DNA of 64,000 nucleotides. It comes from Verrucomicrobiaceae bacterium. GTDB lineage: Bacteria; Verrucomicrobiota; Verrucomicrobiia; Verrucomicrobiales; Verrucomicrobiaceae. A model generated the notes under the pieces. It had not been told where the DNA came from, made no database searches, and saw only the letters and a program-made list of their open reading frames with translations. The position numbers and the translations under genes were made by a program. Below are positions 61,740 through 64,000 of the stretch, piece after piece (position 1 is the first letter of the stretch; every line of letters begins with the position of its first letter). The DNA is taken from assembly GCA_021151605.1 (NCBI GenBank), contig JAGKWZ010000007.1:9879-73878 (forward strand). The letters are read 5' to 3'.

Positions 61740-62881
61740 ACGCGGTTCCGCCGCCGATATTCGCCCGGCGTCATGCCCAGCCTTTTGTGAAAGGCCTCCG
61801 CCATGTATTGGGTGTGCTTGAAGCCTGCACGCTCAGCGATGGCTTCCAAAGTCAGGTCCGTCTGTGCAAGCAGGCGCTCTACCTGGGTGAAGCGGATGCG
61901 GATTAGTTCCTCGCCGGGAGAGCGACCGATCATCTTCTTCATCCGCCGTTCCAGCGCACTGCGAGAGAGGGCCACCTCGCGTGCTACTTCATCGACTCCG
62001 ATGCCTTCCGCCGCGCGCTGGCGGATGTAGTGCAGCGCCTTCGCGATACGCTCGTCTTCTACGGCCACGATGTCGGAGGATTGGCGCACCACGATGTCTG
62101 CTGGAGGAAGGAATGTTTCCTTCGGTGGCAGTACCTTGTTCCTCATCCATTCATCGAGCATCTTCGCTGCTGTAAAGCCTACGGACTGCCCACGAAGCTG
62201 CACGCTGGAAAGCGGAGGCCAGGCGGTCTCACAAAGGGTCTTGTCATTCTCCGCGCCGATGACGGCAAGCTGCTCCGGCACGGAGATGCCAGCACGCCTC
62301 GCGGCATCCAGCACCCAGAAGCCTAGCTGATCATTGGTGGCAAAGAGGCCACAAGGCTTCTCCAGCGAGGTCAGCCAGTCCGCCAGTTGGCGCTGATGCT
62401 GATCCCAACGGAGCCCAGCTGCATTTGCCTCAAAGACGGAGCACTCCATCCCGCACAGCTTCAGGGTCTGGGCGAAACTCTCGCACCGCTGGCGAAAAAA
62501 GAATTCGCTGGTGTCCAGATAGCAGGCAAAGCGTCGGAAGCCGCGATCCAGAAAATGCCGAGCCACCCGCTGACCGATGACCGGGTTGTCCATCCCAATG
62601 TAGGGGAAGGGATGCTTCAGCACGGTCGTGCGCAGCTCGATGACGGGCAGTTTCGTCGCCTTTAGCTGCCGCAGCAGCGCTGAGTCCGAGGTGCGCGCCA
62701 GGATGCCATCGCCCGGCCACTTTTTGAGCCATTCAGGAAAGCTGGAGCGAAGGTCTCGCGACTCCAAATACAGAGACCACGGCCCATACTCTGCCACGTA
62801 ACGGCGGATACCGCGTACGATGTCCCGCCCATAGGAACGAGAAGTATCCACGAGCACGGCAACCTGTGGGATGGCTAACAT
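61736..62881 (-). CDS. XylR-type transcriptional regulator (LacI-like sensor plus AraC helix-turn-helix)
   Basis: A 381-residue protein. The N-terminal two-thirds is a periplasmic-binding-protein-like sensor as in LacI and XylR (VAVLVDTSRSYGRDIVRGIR, YIGMDNPVIGQRVARHFLDR, LAVIGAENDKTLCE). The C-terminal 100 residues are an AraC-type domain with two helix-turn-helices (GIGVDEVAREVALSRSALER and LEAIAERAGFKHTQYMAEAF). The architecture matches E. coli XylR, a sugar-responsive activator. It is translationally coupled to the PhyH gene, so it probably controls that gene and the sulfatases. It starts 10 bases after acpS and may also be transcribed from the pdxJ-acpS promoter. Confidence 0.92.
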   Translation of the reverse strand: MLAIPQVAVLVDTSRSYGRDIVRGIRRYVAEYGPWSLYLESRDLRSSFPEWLKKWPGDGILARTSDSALLRQLKATKLPVIELRTTVLKHPFPYIGMDNPVIGQRVARHFLDRGFRRFACYLDTSEFFFRQRCESFAQTLKLCGMECSVFEANAAGLRWDQHQRQLADWLTSLEKPCGLFATNDQLGFWVLDAARRAGISVPEQLAVIGAENDKTLCETAWPPLSSVQLRGQSVGFTAAKMLDEWMRNKVLPPKETFLPPADIVVRQSSDIVAVEDERIAKALHYIRQRAAEGIGVDEVAREVALSRSALERRMKKMIGRSPGEELIRIRFTQVERLLAQTDLTLEAIAERAGFKHTQYMAEAFHKRLGMTPGEYRRRNRV

Positions 62882-62891
62882 AGGTGGTGAT

Positions 62892-63272
62892 CTAGGTCAG
62901 GATCACCTGCGCCATGGCCAGATCGCGGGTGTGGGTGATGGAAATGAGGCTCCCCGAGCTGCCCAGTCGCTCCGCATGATCCTGAGCGCTCCGGTGCAGG
63001 AGGAGTGCGGGCTTCCCTGACGGCTCTCGAGCGACCTCGATGTCCTTCCAGTCCACGCCCTGCGCCCAGAGACCGGTGCCGATGGCCTTTGCGGCAGCCT
63101 CTTTGGCAGCAAAACGCGCCGCATAGTGCATCGCGGGATCAGCGCAGGAGTCGCAGTAAGCGATCTCGCCAGCGGTGAAGGTCTTTTCTTTGAAGCGCTC
63201 GCCATGCCGGGTGAGGAGGTCGCGGATGCGGCCCACTTCCACGAGATCAATGCCGAGGCCGAGTGGTGTCAT
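62892..63272 (-). CDS. acpS: Holo-[acyl-carrier-protein] synthase
   Basis: A 126-residue protein that transfers phosphopantetheine from CoA to the acyl carrier protein. The N-terminal GLGIDLVEVGRI contains the Mg-binding Asp, RFAAKEAAAKAIGTGL holds the conserved Glu and Lys, and SLISITHTRDLAMAQVI is the C-terminal signature. Length is normal. Its start overlaps the pdxJ stop (ATGA); the pdxJ-acpS order is widely conserved in bacteria, including E. coli. Confidence 0.97.
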   Translation of the reverse strand: MTPLGLGIDLVEVGRIRDLLTRHGERFKEKTFTAGEIAYCDSCADPAMHYAARFAAKEAAAKAIGTGLWAQGVDWKDIEVAREPSGKPALLLHRSAQDHAERLGSSGSLISITHTRDLAMAQVILT

Positions 63273-64000
63273 GCGGACGGATACCCCTTCATGACCTCCA
63301 ACATCTCCTGGATAGCAGTGCGCAGACCGACAAAAACGGAACGCGCCACGATGCTGTGGCCGATGTTCAGCTCCGCGAGATGCGGCACGATGAAAAGGTC
63401 TGCCAAGTTCTTGGTCGTCAGGCCATGCCCGGCATTCACCTGGAGGCCGAGGCTGTGGGCCAGCTCAGCTGCTGCTTTCAGTCGCAGTGCATCAGACGCA
63501 CGCTGCTCGGCGAGTTCATTGGCAAAGGTGCCCGTGTGCAGTTCGATCATGCTCGCCCCGACCTCCGCTGAGGCACGAACCTGATCGAGATCTGGGTCGA
63601 TAAACATGCTCACGCGCGTGCCATTGGCCTCGAGCTGGCTCACACTGGCTTTGAGAGCCGCCTTTTGCCCGGCGACATCCAGCCCACCCTCGGTGGTGAC
63701 TTCTTCACGATTCTCCGGGACCATGCAGACGAAGTGCGGCTTTACCCTCAGCGCGATGCCCAGGATCTCGGGTGTGTTGCCCATCTCCAGATTCATCATC
63801 GTGCCGATCTCACGGCGCAGCAGATAGACATCTTCATCCACGATGTGGCGGCGGTCTGCCCTCAGATGGATGGTGATCGAGTGCGCTCCGGCAGCCTCGG
63901 CCTCCAGCGCGGCCTGAAGGATGGATGGTTCCACATTGTGGGCACCGAGCATGGTCCGGTAGCGGGCCTGACGGAGCGTGGCGACGTGGTCGATATTGAC
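63269..64000 (-). CDS. pdxJ: Pyridoxine 5'-phosphate synthase, start outside the window
   Basis: The frame is open to the window edge. The residues upstream of the first in-window Met read VNIDHVATLRQARYRTMLGA, the conserved PdxJ N-terminus, so only a few residues are missing. PdxJ condenses 1-deoxyxylulose 5-phosphate with 3-amino-2-oxopropyl phosphate to make vitamin B6. Further signatures are GAHSITIHLRADRRHI, NLEMGNTPEI, IELHTGTFAN, VNAGHGLTTKNL and ELNIGHSIVARSVFVGL. It is coupled to acpS downstream. Confidence 0.97.
   Translation of the reverse strand, partial: VNIDHVATLRQARYRTMLGAHNVEPSILQAALEAEAAGAHSITIHLRADRRHIVDEDVYLLRREIGTMMNLEMGNTPEILGIALRVKPHFVCMVPENREEVTTEGGLDVAGQKAALKASVSQLEANGTRVSMFIDPDLDQVRASAEVGASMIELHTGTFANELAEQRASDALRLKAAAELAHSLGLQVNAGHGLTTKNLADLFIVPHLAELNIGHSIVARSVFVGLRTAIQEMLEVMKGYPSA

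Overview
The window reads as chromosome of a Verrucomicrobia-type bacterium, probably near Prosthecobacter/Verrucomicrobium. The evidence is gene content: a Verru_Chthon pseudopilin cassette, a DUF1549/DUF1553 plus DUF1501 pair, lysine-tailed secreted sulfatases, an ECF sigma factor divergent from a Ser/Thr kinase with a TPR tail, delta-60 repeat proteins and very large secreted mosaic proteins. By eye, the first 27.8 kb is clearly less GC-rich than the region from 37 kb onward. Almost no start codon has a recognisable Shine-Dalgarno sequence.

Layout. 1-20445: the 3' part of a giant (>6800 residue) secreted beta-rich mosaic protein. 20599-27779: Verru_Chthon cassette proteins A, C and D, resembling the type II secretion minor pseudopilins GspK, GspJ and GspH; the B (GspI-like) member is missing. 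27830-30860: guaB and guaA for GMP synthesis, ending at a bidirectional terminator that also serves a convergent GtrA-family membrane gene. 31622-35170: a DUF1549/DUF1553 protein and a Tat-exported DUF1501 protein, closed by a strong terminator. 35408-36532: an IS630-family element with 24-bp inverted repeats, a TA duplication and a frameshifted transposase. 36564-44418: ECF sigma factor, divergent kinase, a delta-60 propeller protein, and a kinase-less copy of the kinase's TPR tail. 44624-57700: a tightly packed series of secreted proteins, including a self-cleaving S74-chaperone fibre-like protein and a 2746-residue protein whose last third resembles Tc-toxin A in its order of segments. 57731-62881 (minus strand): XylR/AraC-type regulator, PhyH-family dioxygenase and two sulfatases. 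62892-64000 (minus strand): acpS and the 5'-truncated pdxJ.

How the parts may work together. The giant protein and cassette look like one export or surface-display unit. The 36.5-57.7 kb block looks like a signal-controlled surface or secreted apparatus: CGTG..AC-N15-GMATT sites precede the kinase, the delta-60 gene and the fibre operon, and the adjacent ECF sigma factor is the obvious candidate to read them. The sulfatase operon fits regulated use of sulfated glycans.

Non-coding structure includes a REP-like palindrome family with a GTAG head that supplies the stop codons of two genes, and a GAATGACGAA repeat found in the guaB-guaA spacer and, in frame, inside the kinase gene.
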